Source of the DNA: Dietzia sp. NCCP-2495
GTDB taxonomy: Bacteria > Actinomycetota > Actinomycetes > Mycobacteriales > Mycobacteriaceae
Assembly (NCBI RefSeq): GCF_026011735.1
Contig: NZ_BRVN01000005.1
Span: 117,951 to 181,950, forward strand
Direction of reading: 5' to 3'
DNA: 64,000 nucleotides
Positions 1 through 7,933 of the stretch are shown piece after piece; the stretch's first letter is position 1; each line of letters starts with the position of its first letter. A model generated the notes under the pieces. It did no database searches. It was not told the DNA's origin and saw nothing but the letters and a program-made list of their open reading frames with translations. The translations under genes were made by a program, and so were the position numbers.

Positions 1-367
1 GTTCGAGGGCAGTAGGGTCGGCGGCCCCGGCGGTGCGCTGCGCGATCCCCAGTACTGGCCGATCCTGCTCAACCCCCTGCGCCCGTCGTGGGGGGAGCCG
101 TACCTGCAGATCGCGCACCGCATGATCGGCGCCGTGTACTCCACGCTCGACGTGGCGCGCGGGCACGAGGCGGTCCTCGTCAGCCACCAGCTCCCCGTGT
201 ACACCACCCGACGATTTCTCGAGGGGCGTCGTCTGTGGCACGATCCGCGGAAACGACAGTGTTCGCTCGCGTCGGTCACCTCGCTCGTGTTCGAGGGCAC
301 CACGCTGCGTGACATCGTCTACTCGGAACCGGCGGGAGCGTCGGATCCCTCGCAGACCGGAGCCTGA
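1..367 (+). CDS. Histidine phosphatase family protein, C-terminal part
   Basis: This is the 3' end of a gene that begins left of the window; the open frame runs from base 2 to the TGA at 365-367. The visible 121 residues contain the LVSHQLPV segment, which carries the second catalytic histidine of the phosphoglycerate-mutase-like histidine phosphatase fold, and an upstream conserved RDPQYW / PSWGEPY region. In mycobacteria and relatives a gene of this family lies directly before the thioredoxin-like lipoprotein and ccdA of the cytochrome c maturation island, as here. The substrate is not known, and the link to cytochrome biogenesis is by context only. The stop codon is 5 bases before the next start, so the gene is probably co-transcribed. 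Confidence 0.85.
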   Translation, partial: FEGSRVGGPGGALRDPQYWPILLNPLRPSWGEPYLQIAHRMIGAVYSTLDVARGHEAVLVSHQLPVYTTRRFLEGRRLWHDPRKRQCSLASVTSLVFEGTTLRDIVYSEPAGASDPSQTGA

Positions 368-372
368 AACAC

Positions 373-981
373 ATGGTCAAGACCCGTCGCGCGTTCGCCG
401 CGCTGATGCTCGCGGGAGTGCTCGCCACCGGGGCCTGTGCCACCGGCGACGACGCAGTGGTGGCCGGTCCCGACACGTTCGAGTTCGTCAGCCCCGACGG
501 GCAGATCGAGATCCACTACGCCCCCGACGAGCGCAAGCCCGTCGCCCCCCTCTCCGGTCCCGACCTGCTCGACCCGGACACCACCCTGAACGTGCAGGAG
601 GACCACGCAGGTGAGGTGGTGATCCTCAACCTCTGGGGACAGTGGTGTGGTCCGTGTCGTGCCGAGTCGGACGACCTCCAGCGGCTGCAGGAGGAGTTCG
701 AGCCGCAGGGCGCGACCGTGTTCGGCATCAACCTGCGGGATCCGAACCGGCAGAAGCCGGTCGACTTCGTCACCGACAACGGGATCACCTACCCGTCGAT
801 CTGGGACCCGAGCAACGCCGCCGTCGCCGCACTGCACGGCTTCCCGACGTCCGTCGTACCGGCCACCATCATCCTCGACAAGCAGCACCGCGTGGCCGCC
901 GTCTACCTGGCCGAGATCACCGACGAGGGGCTCAAGGACACCGTCTCAGGTCTACTGGCCGAAGAGGGGACCGCGGCGTGA
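373..981 (+). CDS. TlpA/ResA-like thioredoxin-fold lipoprotein
   Basis: This 202-residue exported thiol-disulfide oxidoreductase has an N-terminal hydrophobic signal with a cysteine at residue 22, then a TlpA/AhpC-TSA fold with the redox motif WCGPC at residues 91-95 and a cis-proline region (VPATIIL) near residue 155. In System II cytochrome c maturation this role reduces apocytochrome CXXCH cysteines outside the membrane, using electrons passed through CcdA. The lipobox is imperfect: threonine occupies the -3 position (TGAC) where Leu/Val/Ile is usual, so lipidation is likely but not certain. A GGAG about 10 bases upstream supports ATG 373. The stop codon overlaps the GTG start of ccdA by two bases. 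Confidence 0.9.
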   Translation: MVKTRRAFAALMLAGVLATGACATGDDAVVAGPDTFEFVSPDGQIEIHYAPDERKPVAPLSGPDLLDPDTTLNVQEDHAGEVVILNLWGQWCGPCRAESDDLQRLQEEFEPQGATVFGINLRDPNRQKPVDFVTDNGITYPSIWDPSNAAVAALHGFPTSVVPATIILDKQHRVAAVYLAEITDEGLKDTVSGLLAEEGTAA

Positions 982-1838
982 ACCCCGAGGTGATCCTGCT
1001 CGCGCAGAGCGTGGGGGAGACCTTCCAACAGACCGTCGCGTCCGGGCCGATCATCCTGGCCCTCGGCGCGTGCCTGCTGGCCGGACTGGTGTCCTTCGCC
1101 TCGCCGTGCGTCGTTCCGCTGGTGCCGGGATACCTCGCCTATCTCTCCAGCGTCGTGGGCGCCGAGCGCCCGCCGGCGACGGTCGCCGCCGCAGAGAAGC
1201 AGCGCGCGGCCGTGGCCACGTTGACGGTCGAGGAGCGGCGGACACGCCGGGCCTCCCGGATGCGCGTCGTGGGCGCCTCCCTGCTGTTCGTGGCCGGGTT
1301 CACCGTGGTGTTCGTCCTGCTCAGCGCCATGGTCCTGGGGACGGTCCAGTACCTCCAGCCCCAGGAGAAGCTTCTGCAGCGTCTCGGCGGCGTGGTGACC
1401 ATCCTCATGGGACTGGTGTTCATCGGCCTCGTCCCGACCCTGCAGCGCGACACCCGCATGCAGCCCAAGGCACTGTCCACCTGGCTCGGCGCGCCTGTGC
1501 TCGGCGCCGTGTTCGCCCTCGGCTGGACCCCGTGCCTCGGCCCGACGCTGGCGGCCGCCCTGTCGGTGGCGGCCGGCACGGGTCTCGACGCGGCCCGCGG
1601 CGTCCTGCTGATCGTCGCGTACTGCCTGGGACTCGGCCTGCCTTTCGTGATCGTGGCGTTCGGTTCCACCTGGGCCGTGCGCACCGTCGGCTGGCTGCAG
1701 CGCAACACGCGCCGGATCCAGATCTTCGGCGGCGTGCTGCTCATCCTCGTTGGCCTGGCCCTGCTCACCGGCCTGTGGTCGGAGTTCGTGTACTGGCTGC
1801 GCGACTTCGCCATCACCGACACGACACTGCCCATCTGA
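978..1838 (+). CDS. ccdA: Cytochrome c biogenesis transmembrane protein CcdA
   Basis: This 286-residue polytopic membrane protein of the DsbD-gamma/CcdA family carries reducing equivalents across the membrane to the extracytoplasmic thioredoxin encoded just upstream. The two conserved cysteine motifs are SPCVVPLVPGYL near residue 40 and GWTPCLGP near residue 180, each at the start of a hydrophobic helix. Start GTG 978 was chosen because it overlaps the preceding stop (GTGA), which gives translational coupling, and because the expected N-terminus follows directly. A charged loop at about residues 62-98 (AAAEKQRAA, VEERRTRRA) is longer than in minimal CcdA proteins. About 790 bases without a protein gene follow before resB. 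Confidence 0.93.
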   Translation: MNPEVILLAQSVGETFQQTVASGPIILALGACLLAGLVSFASPCVVPLVPGYLAYLSSVVGAERPPATVAAAEKQRAAVATLTVEERRTRRASRMRVVGASLLFVAGFTVVFVLLSAMVLGTVQYLQPQEKLLQRLGGVVTILMGLVFIGLVPTLQRDTRMQPKALSTWLGAPVLGAVFALGWTPCLGPTLAAALSVAAGTGLDAARGVLLIVAYCLGLGLPFVIVAFGSTWAVRTVGWLQRNTRRIQIFGGVLLILVGLALLTGLWSEFVYWLRDFAITDTTLPI

Positions 1839-2019
1839 TCCACCATCCCGTCACACCGCGACTCCGCGACGGCCTGTGGTGCAGGAGTTCGGTCGGTGGC
1901 GGTGGGGGTGGCAGGTGCTGGTGCAGGTGTAGGTGTCGGTGGGGTCGCAGCTGCCGGGGCCGGAGAATCCAGAATCGAGTGAACAGGACTGGAGAGTGCC
2001 CCGTGCCGCAGCTTTAAGT
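1839..2019. other. G-rich intergenic stretch after ccdA
   Basis: This begins the gap between ccdA and resB. It holds no coding frame that I can support. From about 1893 to 1945 the plus strand is an irregular GGTG-rich run (repeated GGTGG/GGTGT units) that could form G-quadruplex structure. The 8-bp tandem array starts immediately after it, so the whole block 1890-2107 is low complexity. Confidence 0.5.
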
Positions 2020-2107
2020 GCCGTCCTGCCGTCCTGCCGTCCTGCCGTCCTGCGGTCCTGCGGTCCTGCGGTCCTGCCGTCCTGCCGTCCTGGCGTCCTG
2101 GCGTCCA
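2020..2107. repeat. Tandem repeat, 11 copies of an 8-bp unit
   Basis: Eleven consecutive 8-base units fit the pattern GCSGTCCT. Copies 1-4, 8 and 9 read GCCGTCCT, copies 5-7 read GCGGTCCT, and the last two start GG, the final one ending in A. The variants are grouped in blocks, which fits expansion by slippage. The array lies between ccdA and the tRNA-Gly terminator and is followed by an AT-richer stretch (ATTAAAAATTTGATGG). Arg/Asp/Gln-rich translations across it are repeat artefacts. No repeat-binding protein is implied by the sequence. Confidence 0.92.
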
Positions 2108-2253
2108 GGGGCATTAAAAATTTGATGGCACCACTGCGGTGAAACGCGACGAAAATCGCAGCACCGGCGACAAGAATCGCGACAGTGTCGACAAGAATTC
2201 CGCGCGTCGAGCACAGGCCGTGGACGTGCCCAGGGGATCCTGCCCAGCAGAGA

Positions 2254-2292
2254 AAAATCCCGGGTCCACGCTCAGCGTGGACCCGGGATTTC
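2254..2292 (-). terminator. Rho-independent terminator of tRNA-Gly
   Basis: A perfect 18-bp inverted repeat has arms at 2255-2272 and 2274-2291 and a single-base centre. Read on the minus strand it is followed by TTTTTCTCT. It lies 8 bases beyond the tRNA 3' end, which places it as the terminator for the tRNA transcript. The + strand side also carries several T residues (ATTTCTCT), so it may work in both directions. Confidence 0.88.
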
Positions 2293-2299
2293 TCTGTGG

Positions 2300-2372
2300 A
2301 GCGGATGACGGGATTCGAACCCGCGACCCTCACCTTGGCAAGGTGATGCGCTACCAGCTGCGCCACATCCGC
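2300..2372 (-). tRNA. tRNA-Gly (anticodon GCC)
   Basis: Read on the minus strand this is a complete cloverleaf. The acceptor stem is GCGGATG (2372-2366) paired with CATCCGC (2307-2301), the D-arm contains AGCTGGTAGC, the anticodon stem-loop is CACCT-TGCCA-AGGTG with anticodon GCC, and the T-arm carries GGTTCGAATCC. The discriminator is U at 2300, and CCA is encoded next at 2299-2297. It is a stand-alone gene, on the strand opposite to the cytochrome maturation genes, with its own promoter and terminator. Confidence 0.96.
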
Positions 2373-2418
2373 ATCGTGCCCAGGGAGCGTGTCCTGCTCG
2401 TGCCCCCTGCGGATAAGA

Positions 2419-2447
2419 ACACTAGACGATCGATTTTCCACGTCCAA
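2419..2447 (-). promoter_or_regulatory. Probable sigma-70-type promoter of tRNA-Gly
   Basis: On the minus strand a -35-like TTGGAC (2447-2442) and a -10-like TAGTGT (2424-2419) are separated by 17 bases, ending 46 bases before the tRNA 5' end. This is a reasonable SigA-type promoter for the tRNA. It was assigned from sequence only. Confidence 0.5.
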
Positions 2448-2628
2448 CTCGGGGCCCGATCAGCGCTTCAGGGCCAGCGTGTCGGCACGAGACCGCTCTA
2501 CCCGCCGGGCGCGACTCACCCTGCCAGGTTTCCCTCAGGTCGCCCCGACTAGCCTGGGACCGACCGGCGCCGAACAGTACCCGGGCACCGTCCTTTCCGG
2601 GCAGGTATCGGCGCACCGAGACCCGCAG

Positions 2629-4302
2629 ATGGACCCCATGCCCAGATTCGCCTCCGTCACGGCCTTCCTCCGCAACGCTTGGCGCACCCTCACGGCGATG
2701 CGCACGGCCCTCATCCTGCTGTTCCTCCTCGCGGTGGCCGCCATCCCCGGCGCGCTCCTGCCGCAGCGCAGCCTCAACGAGGGCAAGGTCCTCGAGTACA
2801 TCGAGGAGAACGGCTGGTTAGGGGAGCTCTACGACAAGCTCCAGCTGTTCGACGTGTTCTCCAGCTGGTGGTTCACGGCCGTGTACGTGTTGCTTTTCGT
2901 CTCGCTGGTCGGGTGCGTCACGCCGCGGTCGATCGAACTGGTCAAGCAGCTGCGGACCCCGCCGCCCCTCACGCCGCGGAACCTCGGCCGGATGCCGCAC
3001 CACGCGTCGTACCGCACGACGGAGTCGCCCGAGCAGGCGGCGGACCGGGTGCAGGGCGCATTGCGGGGCTGGCGGGTCCGGCGCAACGACGGAGACGGCC
3101 GGGTCCCCGACACCATCGAGCTCTCGTCCGAGCGCGGGTACATGCGTGAGGTCGGAAACATCGTGTTCCACTTCGCGTTGCTGGCCCTGCTCATCATGTT
3201 CGCGGCCGGGAAGTTCGTATACGCGGAGGGGATGCGGGTCCTCATCGCGAACGCCGAGTCGCCCGCGTTCTGCAACACGACCCCGAGCGCGTACGACTCG
3301 TTCCGCGCCGGGCTGCTGGTCGACGGCACGGATCTCGAGCAGTTCTGCATCAAGATCGAGGACTTCCGTGCCGACTACCTGCCCAACGGGCAGGCGGAGA
3401 TGTTCACCTCGAACGTCCGCTACACCGACGAGATCTCGACCACCGATCCCGACACGTGGGAGCACTTCGAGATGCGGGTCAACCACCCGCTGCGCATCGG
3501 GGGCACCCGTGTGTACCTGCAGGGACACGGCTACGCCCCCACGTTCACGGTGACCTTCCCGAACGGCGAGACCCGCACGGACACGCAGCACTGGCAGCCC
3601 ACCGAACTGCAGACGTTCCTGTCCTCGGGGATCATGCGCTTCGACCCGCCGGCGGGTATGTACCCGGACCTCGCGGACCGTCGTGAGCAGCAGATCGCCA
3701 TTCAGGGCCTGTTCGCGCCGACGGCGCAGTTCGACGGCACGTTGCTCAGTTCCCGGTTCCCGCGGATGGATGATCCGGCGGTGGCGATCGACGTCTACCG
3801 CGGTGACGCCGGACTGGACACCGGTCGTCCGCAGTCGGTGTTCTCGCTGGAGCCGGATCTCATCGAGTCGGGCGCGCTGGAACGCGAGGCGCGCGTCAAC
3901 CTGCGGCCGGGGGAGTCCACGACGCTCGCCGACGGGACGGAGGTCCGGTTCGACGGCGCCGAGGAGTTCATCAACATCCAGGTCTCCGAGGACCCCACGC
4001 AGATCTGGGTGGGTGTGTTCGCCGCGGTCATGATGGGTGGCCTGGTGTTGAGCCTGATGGTGCGGCGCCGGCGTGTGTGGGCGAGGGTCGGTGTCGACGA
4101 CGACGGCGTGACCCGCGTCGACCTGGGCGGCCTGGCCCGGACGGACCGATCGGGCTGGGGCCGTGAGTTCGACGACCTCCGTGACCGTCTCGTGGCCGAG
4201 TCCACGGTCACACCCGTCTTGCCCGGAGCGACCGGGACGGACGACACTGCATCTAGCCGGGGCACACACCCCGGCACCCCGCGGAAGGACGACACCCGGT
4301 GA
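2629..4302 (+). CDS. resB: Cytochrome c biogenesis protein ResB
   Basis: This 557-residue membrane protein is the ResB half of the ResBC (System II) cytochrome c synthetase, which binds apocytochrome and heme outside the membrane. Visible features are a first TM helix after WRTLTAMRTALILLFLLAV with the conserved PGALLPQRS motif, a second at about residues 75-95 (WWFTAVYVLLFVSLVGC), a third near 175-195, a long extracytoplasmic domain, and a C-terminal TM segment (WVGVFAAVMMGGLVLSLMV). ATG 2629 or ATG 2638 fits the family N-terminus; frames open further upstream would run through tRNA promoter sequence. No strong ribosome binding site is seen. The stop codon overlaps the ccsA start (GTGA). Confidence 0.92.
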   Translation: MDPMPRFASVTAFLRNAWRTLTAMRTALILLFLLAVAAIPGALLPQRSLNEGKVLEYIEENGWLGELYDKLQLFDVFSSWWFTAVYVLLFVSLVGCVTPRSIELVKQLRTPPPLTPRNLGRMPHHASYRTTESPEQAADRVQGALRGWRVRRNDGDGRVPDTIELSSERGYMREVGNIVFHFALLALLIMFAAGKFVYAEGMRVLIANAESPAFCNTTPSAYDSFRAGLLVDGTDLEQFCIKIEDFRADYLPNGQAEMFTSNVRYTDEISTTDPDTWEHFEMRVNHPLRIGGTRVYLQGHGYAPTFTVTFPNGETRTDTQHWQPTELQTFLSSGIMRFDPPAGMYPDLADRREQQIAIQGLFAPTAQFDGTLLSSRFPRMDDPAVAIDVYRGDAGLDTGRPQSVFSLEPDLIESGALEREARVNLRPGESTTLADGTEVRFDGAEEFINIQVSEDPTQIWVGVFAAVMMGGLVLSLMVRRRRVWARVGVDDDGVTRVDLGGLARTDRSGWGREFDDLRDRLVAESTVTPVLPGATGTDDTASSRGTHPGTPRKDDTR

Positions 4303-5303
4303 ACACCTTGATTCTCGCGCAGGGACTGCCTGTCAACGAGACGCTCTCGAACTACAGTGACCTGGCATTCCGGACGGCGTTCGGCATCTACGCGCTGGCC
4401 CTGCTGGCGTCGATGATCTATTACGCCGGGTTCCGAGTGGCCAAGGTGACCGAGTCGCGACGCGAGCTCGCCGGATCGGGTGGACCGGGCCTGACGGAGT
4501 CGGTGTCACTGACCGACACCGGTGACGAGGACCGGGCGTCCGCGGGAAGTCTGCGTTGGGCGCGGATCGCGCAGCTGTTCGTGATCATCGCGTGGCTGTT
4601 CCAGGCGGCCGCGCTGATCCTCCGCGGGGTGGCCACAAGCCGCTTCCCGTGGGGCAACATGTACGAGTTCATCCTCGCAACCACCCTGTTGGGTGTCGCC
4701 GCCGGTCTGGTGTTCCTGCGTAAGCCCGCGATGGCGGTGGCGTGGCCGTACGTGCTCGTCCCGGTGCTCGCCCTGTTGTTCTTCGGTGGCACCCACCTGT
4801 ACTCCGAGGCGGCCCCGGTCGTGCCCGCGCTCCGGTCGTACTGGCTGCCGATCCACGTGTCGATCATCTCGCTGGGTTCGGGCATCCTCCTCATCGCCGG
4901 GGTGGCGTCGATCATGTACCTGATCCGCGTGTGGCAGCCGCAGGGCCTGGAATCCGGCTGGGGCGCGGCGATCGCGCGGCCGCTGCCCGCCGCCGACACT
5001 CTCGACCGGCTGGCGTATAGGACCACGGTCATCGCGTTCCCGATCTTCGGCGTGGGGATCCTGCTCGGCGCGGTCTGGGCCGAGAGTGCCTGGGGTCGCT
5101 TCTGGGGCTGGGACCCCAAGGAGACCGCGTCGTTCGTGTCCTGGGTGCTCTACGCCGGGTACCTGCACGCCCGGGCGACGTCCGGGTGGGGGCCCAAGAA
5201 GGCCGCGTGGATCAACCTCGCCGGCTTCGCGGTGCTGATCTTCAACCTGTTCTTCATCAACATCGTCGTCTCGGGCCTGCACTCGTACGCCGGCCTGAAC
5301 TGA
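4299..5303 (+). CDS. ccsA: Cytochrome c synthetase subunit CcsA/ResC
   Basis: This 334-residue heme handling protein of System II has about eight hydrophobic segments. It contains the tryptophan-rich heme motif WGWDPKE at residues 269-275, followed by SFVSW, and conserved flanking histidines (H290 in YLHAR, H328 in GLHSY, and one in PIHVS near 185). It partners ResB in exporting heme and attaching it to CXXCH. GTG 4299 overlaps the resB stop by four bases, so the two subunits are translationally coupled. The loop at about residues 50-85 (ESRRELAGSGG, GDEDRASAG) is hydrophilic and probably cytoplasmic. The gene ends the cytochrome maturation cluster. Confidence 0.94.
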   Translation: MNTLILAQGLPVNETLSNYSDLAFRTAFGIYALALLASMIYYAGFRVAKVTESRRELAGSGGPGLTESVSLTDTGDEDRASAGSLRWARIAQLFVIIAWLFQAAALILRGVATSRFPWGNMYEFILATTLLGVAAGLVFLRKPAMAVAWPYVLVPVLALLFFGGTHLYSEAAPVVPALRSYWLPIHVSIISLGSGILLIAGVASIMYLIRVWQPQGLESGWGAAIARPLPAADTLDRLAYRTTVIAFPIFGVGILLGAVWAESAWGRFWGWDPKETASFVSWVLYAGYLHARATSGWGPKKAAWINLAGFAVLIFNLFFINIVVSGLHSYAGLN

Positions 5304-5347
5304 GCGGCAGTGTGACCTGAGCGGCAGTGTGACGCAGCACTCATTTT

Positions 5348-5366
5348 TAAGGTTAGGCTGCCCTAA
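5348..5366 (+). promoter_or_regulatory. DtxR/IdeR-type iron box
   Basis: The 19-mer TAAGGTTAGGCTGCCCTAA matches the established DtxR/IdeR consensus TTAGGTTAGGCTAACCTAA at 16 of 19 positions. The mismatches are at positions 2, 13 and 14. It lies 45 bases after ccsA and about 210 bases before the best start of the FprA-like gene, and no other gene lies between. Iron-dependent repression of the reductase is the natural inference. Confidence 0.8.
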
Positions 5367-5574
5367 CTCACCGGTAGTGCACTAGGATGTGAGCTTCGGA
5401 GTCGCGGACGTCGTGGACAGGCACTCGGGGCCACCGGCCGAACATGCGGCGTCACACCCATCGGGGGATGGGTTCGCTTCTGTTGAAACACGGCCGCTCG
5501 GCGATCAGATCATGGTCGCGGGATCTCGGGTGCTCACACCAACGTGCGCGGCCACAGCTAGTGAGGGGTTCTAC

Positions 5575-6990
5575 TTGTCCAGGACATTGCGTATTGCCAT
5601 TGTTGGCGCAGGGCCTGCGGGGACGTACGCCGCAGATATCGTGACCTCGTCGGAGCTTCCGGCAGGCTACGACGGGATCGCCGTCGACGTGTTCGATGCC
5701 GATCCGACCCCCTTCGGTCTCATCCGCTACGGGGTGGCGCCTGACCATCCCCGCATCAAGGAGATCGTCAAGGCGCTGAACCGGGTGATGAGCAAGCCCG
5801 AGATCTCATTCCACGGCAACCTGCGTATCGGCCGTGACGTCAGCATCGACGAGCTGCGGGCCCACTATGACGCCATCGTCATGGCGACCGGGGCGCGCAA
5901 GGACGCCGACCTGAACATCCCCGGTGTGGAGCTGGAGGGCAGCTTCGGCGCCGCGGATTTCGTGAGCTGGTACGACGCGCACCCCGATGCGCCGCAGGAG
6001 TGGGAGTTCCGTCCGGAGGCCACCTCGGTGGCTGTCCTGGGCATGGGGAACGTCGCGCTGGACGTCGCGCGGGTGCTGGCCAAGACGGCCGAGGAGATGC
6101 TCGTCACCGAGATTCCGGACCACGTCCACGAGGGGCTCGCCGCCAATCCGGCCGTCGACGTCCACGTCTTCGGGCGTCGCGGCCCGGCGCAGGCCAAGTT
6201 CTCGCCCATGGAGCTGCGGGAGCTGGCGCACTCGCCGAACGTGGACGTGATCGTGCACCCCGAGGGCTTCGAGTTCGACGAGGGGTCCGAGGAGTACGTG
6301 CGCCAGAACAAGTCCCAGCGACTCGTTGTCAACGTGCTCACCACGTACCTCGCCAAGGATCCCAAGCCGGACGCGGCCTGCCGTATCCACCTGCACTTCG
6401 GCGCGGCGCCGACGGAGATCCTGGGCGAGGACGGCCGGGTGACCGGACTGCGGACCGAGGTCTCCGAACTCGACGGGACCGGCAACGCGCGGGGGACCGG
6501 AGAGTTCGTCGACTGGGAGGTCGGAGCGGTCTACCGGGCGATCGGTTACAAGTCGGATCCGATCGAGGGGCTGCCGTTCGACTTCGGCCGCAACGTGATC
6601 CCCAACGACGGCGGGCGCGTACTGGACGAGTCCGGTGAGGCCGTGCCGGGCGCGTACGTCACCGGCTGGGTCAAGCGCGGCCCAATCGGACTGATCGGGC
6701 ACACCAAGTCCGACGCCCAGCAGACCATCACCCATCTCCTCGAGGATCTCGCCGCTCGCGGCGTCGAGTCGGCGGACGGTATCGAGTCAGCAGACGGCAC
6801 CGACGGCTTCGAGGGGCTGCGGCCTCTCCTCGACGAGCGTGGGATCACCACAACCGACTGGGACGGCTGGGTGGCGCTCGACGAGCACGAGCGCACGCTC
6901 GGTGAGACCGACGCGCATCCGCGCGAGCGGGTGAAGGTGGCCACGCGCGAGGAGATGGTGCGCGTCGCGGCCGGCGCACTGACGCACTGA
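5575..6990 (+). CDS. fprA: Ferredoxin/adrenodoxin-NADP+ reductase, FprA type
   Basis: This 471-residue two-dinucleotide-binding flavoprotein moves electrons between NADPH and a ferredoxin-type partner. The FAD site is GAGPAG at residues 11-16. The family motif YGVAPDHPRIK follows, then the NADPH site GMGNVALDVARVL and the C-terminal signature GWVKRGPIGLIGHTKSDAQ. The length is close to mycobacterial FprA (about 456). TTG 5575 was chosen because GAGGGG precedes it at the right distance and the N-terminus then matches the family; an in-frame ATG at 5512 would add 21 unlike residues. The upstream iron box suggests a role when iron is short, for example supplying electrons for siderophore iron release or Fe-S repair. 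Confidence 0.88.
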   Translation: MSRTLRIAIVGAGPAGTYAADIVTSSELPAGYDGIAVDVFDADPTPFGLIRYGVAPDHPRIKEIVKALNRVMSKPEISFHGNLRIGRDVSIDELRAHYDAIVMATGARKDADLNIPGVELEGSFGAADFVSWYDAHPDAPQEWEFRPEATSVAVLGMGNVALDVARVLAKTAEEMLVTEIPDHVHEGLAANPAVDVHVFGRRGPAQAKFSPMELRELAHSPNVDVIVHPEGFEFDEGSEEYVRQNKSQRLVVNVLTTYLAKDPKPDAACRIHLHFGAAPTEILGEDGRVTGLRTEVSELDGTGNARGTGEFVDWEVGAVYRAIGYKSDPIEGLPFDFGRNVIPNDGGRVLDESGEAVPGAYVTGWVKRGPIGLIGHTKSDAQQTITHLLEDLAARGVESADGIESADGTDGFEGLRPLLDERGITTTDWDGWVALDEHERTLGETDAHPRERVKVATREEMVRVAAGALTH

Positions 6991-7051
6991 CGCCACTGCT
7001 CTGATCACGACCCTGCACTGATCGGACTCTGCTCGGATTACTACGTACACA

Positions 7052-7083
7052 CGGCGGGCCCTCCCTGATGGGAGGGCCCGCCG
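7052..7083. terminator. Bidirectional terminator hairpin
   Basis: A perfect 14-bp GC stem (7052-7065 with 7070-7083) has a TGAT loop. It lies between the convergent FprA-like gene and the SRPBCC-like gene on the other strand. There is no U-run, which is common for actinobacterial intrinsic terminators. Confidence 0.75.
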
Positions 7084-7098
7084 AGGTGTTGTACGGGT

Positions 7099-7644
7099 TC
7101 AGAGCTGCGCGAGCAGGTCCTTCCAGATCGGGCGCCAGAACTCGATCGCCTCGGCCGAGTCGAGCTTGGTGTGGTTGACGCCCACCGACGTCTTGCCGCC
7201 CGGCTTGTCGCTGAAGTTCACGGCCGCTCGCGTCCCGTCGGCCAACGGGACGCGCCAGTAGCGCCATTTCTCGGTGCTCGACGTGGTCGGTGAGGACTCG
7301 ACCGGAACGCCACCGAACTCCTCGCGCCCGGCGACCACCTCGGACCACGCCTCGAGGACGGAGTCCTTTTCCCCGGCGACGGTGCGCGAGGTGGAGAGCT
7401 GGAAGTCGCCCGTGCAGGACTGGCCCGGCACCCGCAGTCCGACCTGCTGTTCGTAGGCGACCGCGGTGCCCTGTGCCCACCACTCGGCCCGCTCGACGCC
7501 GGCCGGCATCGACTCCAGCGCCACCCTGGCGATCTCGGTGTGGTTCATCTCGCGTGCGCCGGCGTCGTCGAGCAGGGCGACCCACTCGTCCCATGACCGT
7601 GCGGTGCCGGAGGCGATACCGGCGGTGTTGGCAGACCTGACCAT
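7099..7644 (-). CDS. SRPBCC-like protein of unknown function
   Basis: The gene encodes 181 residues. The N-terminal third contains an EMNHTEIARVALE / WWAQGTAVAYEQ pattern, which I recall from small actinobacterial proteins that combine a DUF4287-like segment with an AHSA1/SRPBCC-type ligand-binding fold. The remainder (FQLSTSRTV, then YWRVPLADGTRAAVNFS) reads like the beta-rich SRPBCC core. No catalytic residues are recognisable and no function is assigned. ATG 7644 has a GAGGG element about 12 bases upstream. It faces away from the ArsR/SRPBCC pair at 7934-9385, whose products share the same fold, so a related stress or small-molecule-binding role is possible. Confidence 0.7.
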   Translation of the reverse strand: MVRSANTAGIASGTARSWDEWVALLDDAGAREMNHTEIARVALESMPAGVERAEWWAQGTAVAYEQQVGLRVPGQSCTGDFQLSTSRTVAGEKDSVLEAWSEVVAGREEFGGVPVESSPTTSSTEKWRYWRVPLADGTRAAVNFSDKPGGKTSVGVNHTKLDSAEAIEFWRPIWKDLLAQL

Positions 7645-7733
7645 GGCCCGATTGTGCCCTCGTCCCCGCTGTTCCGTAGGGGATTTGCGCCGGAAGGCCT
7701 CGAGAGCGACGCGCGCCGGCTGGGCTACCGGGT

Positions 7734-7814
7734 GTGACACTGTGCCGACGGGCTTGACGCTGCGCCGACGGGCGTGTCGCTCGACTGACGGGGCGTGACG
7801 CTCTGCTGACGAGT
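7734..7814. repeat. Four imperfect 20-bp direct repeats
   Basis: Four adjacent degenerate copies of about 20 bases (7734-7753, 7754-7773, 7774-7793, 7795-7814) share the pattern GTGACGCTxTGCYGACGGGC. They lie in the divergent gap between the SRPBCC-like gene and the ArsR gene. They may be degenerate regulator sites or simple duplication; no role is shown. Confidence 0.6.
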
Positions 7815-7885
7815 ATGTCCGGGGCGGGAGTCGCCTCAGGAAAATCGCGCGGGGGTATTGACCGGGACGCCCACCGGACCTAACG

Positions 7886-7903
7886 TGAAACCAGATGGTT
7901 TCA
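7886..7903 (+). promoter_or_regulatory. Palindromic operator before the ArsR gene
   Basis: TGAAACC-AGAT-GGTTTCA is a perfect 7-bp inverted repeat with a 4-base spacer, 30 bases before the ArsR start codon. Its place and symmetry fit autoregulation by the winged-helix dimer encoded next. The assignment rests on position and symmetry only. Confidence 0.65.
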
Positions 7904-7933
7904 TAATCGGCAATAGGGACCTGGGAGGGGCGC

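Noticed and set aside
2020..2107. CRISPR array
   Set aside because: Repeats are 8 bases and contiguous, without spacers, and no cas genes are nearby.
2255..2291. Perfect palindrome considered as a regulatory operator
   Set aside because: Its place just after the tRNA 3' end and the T-run on the minus strand fit a terminator better.
1851..2447. Minus-strand frames with Arg/Gln/Asp/Gly/Thr repeats (GRQDGRTAGPQ type)
   Set aside because: They are translations of the 8-bp tandem array, open in several frames because the period of 8 cycles through all of them; there is no ribosome site or domain, and the frames run through a tRNA gene.
5389..5574. Extended N-terminus of the FprA-like protein starting at 5389 or 5512
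   Set aside because: The additional residues do not match the family, and TTG 5575 has a good ribosome site immediately before the FAD motif.
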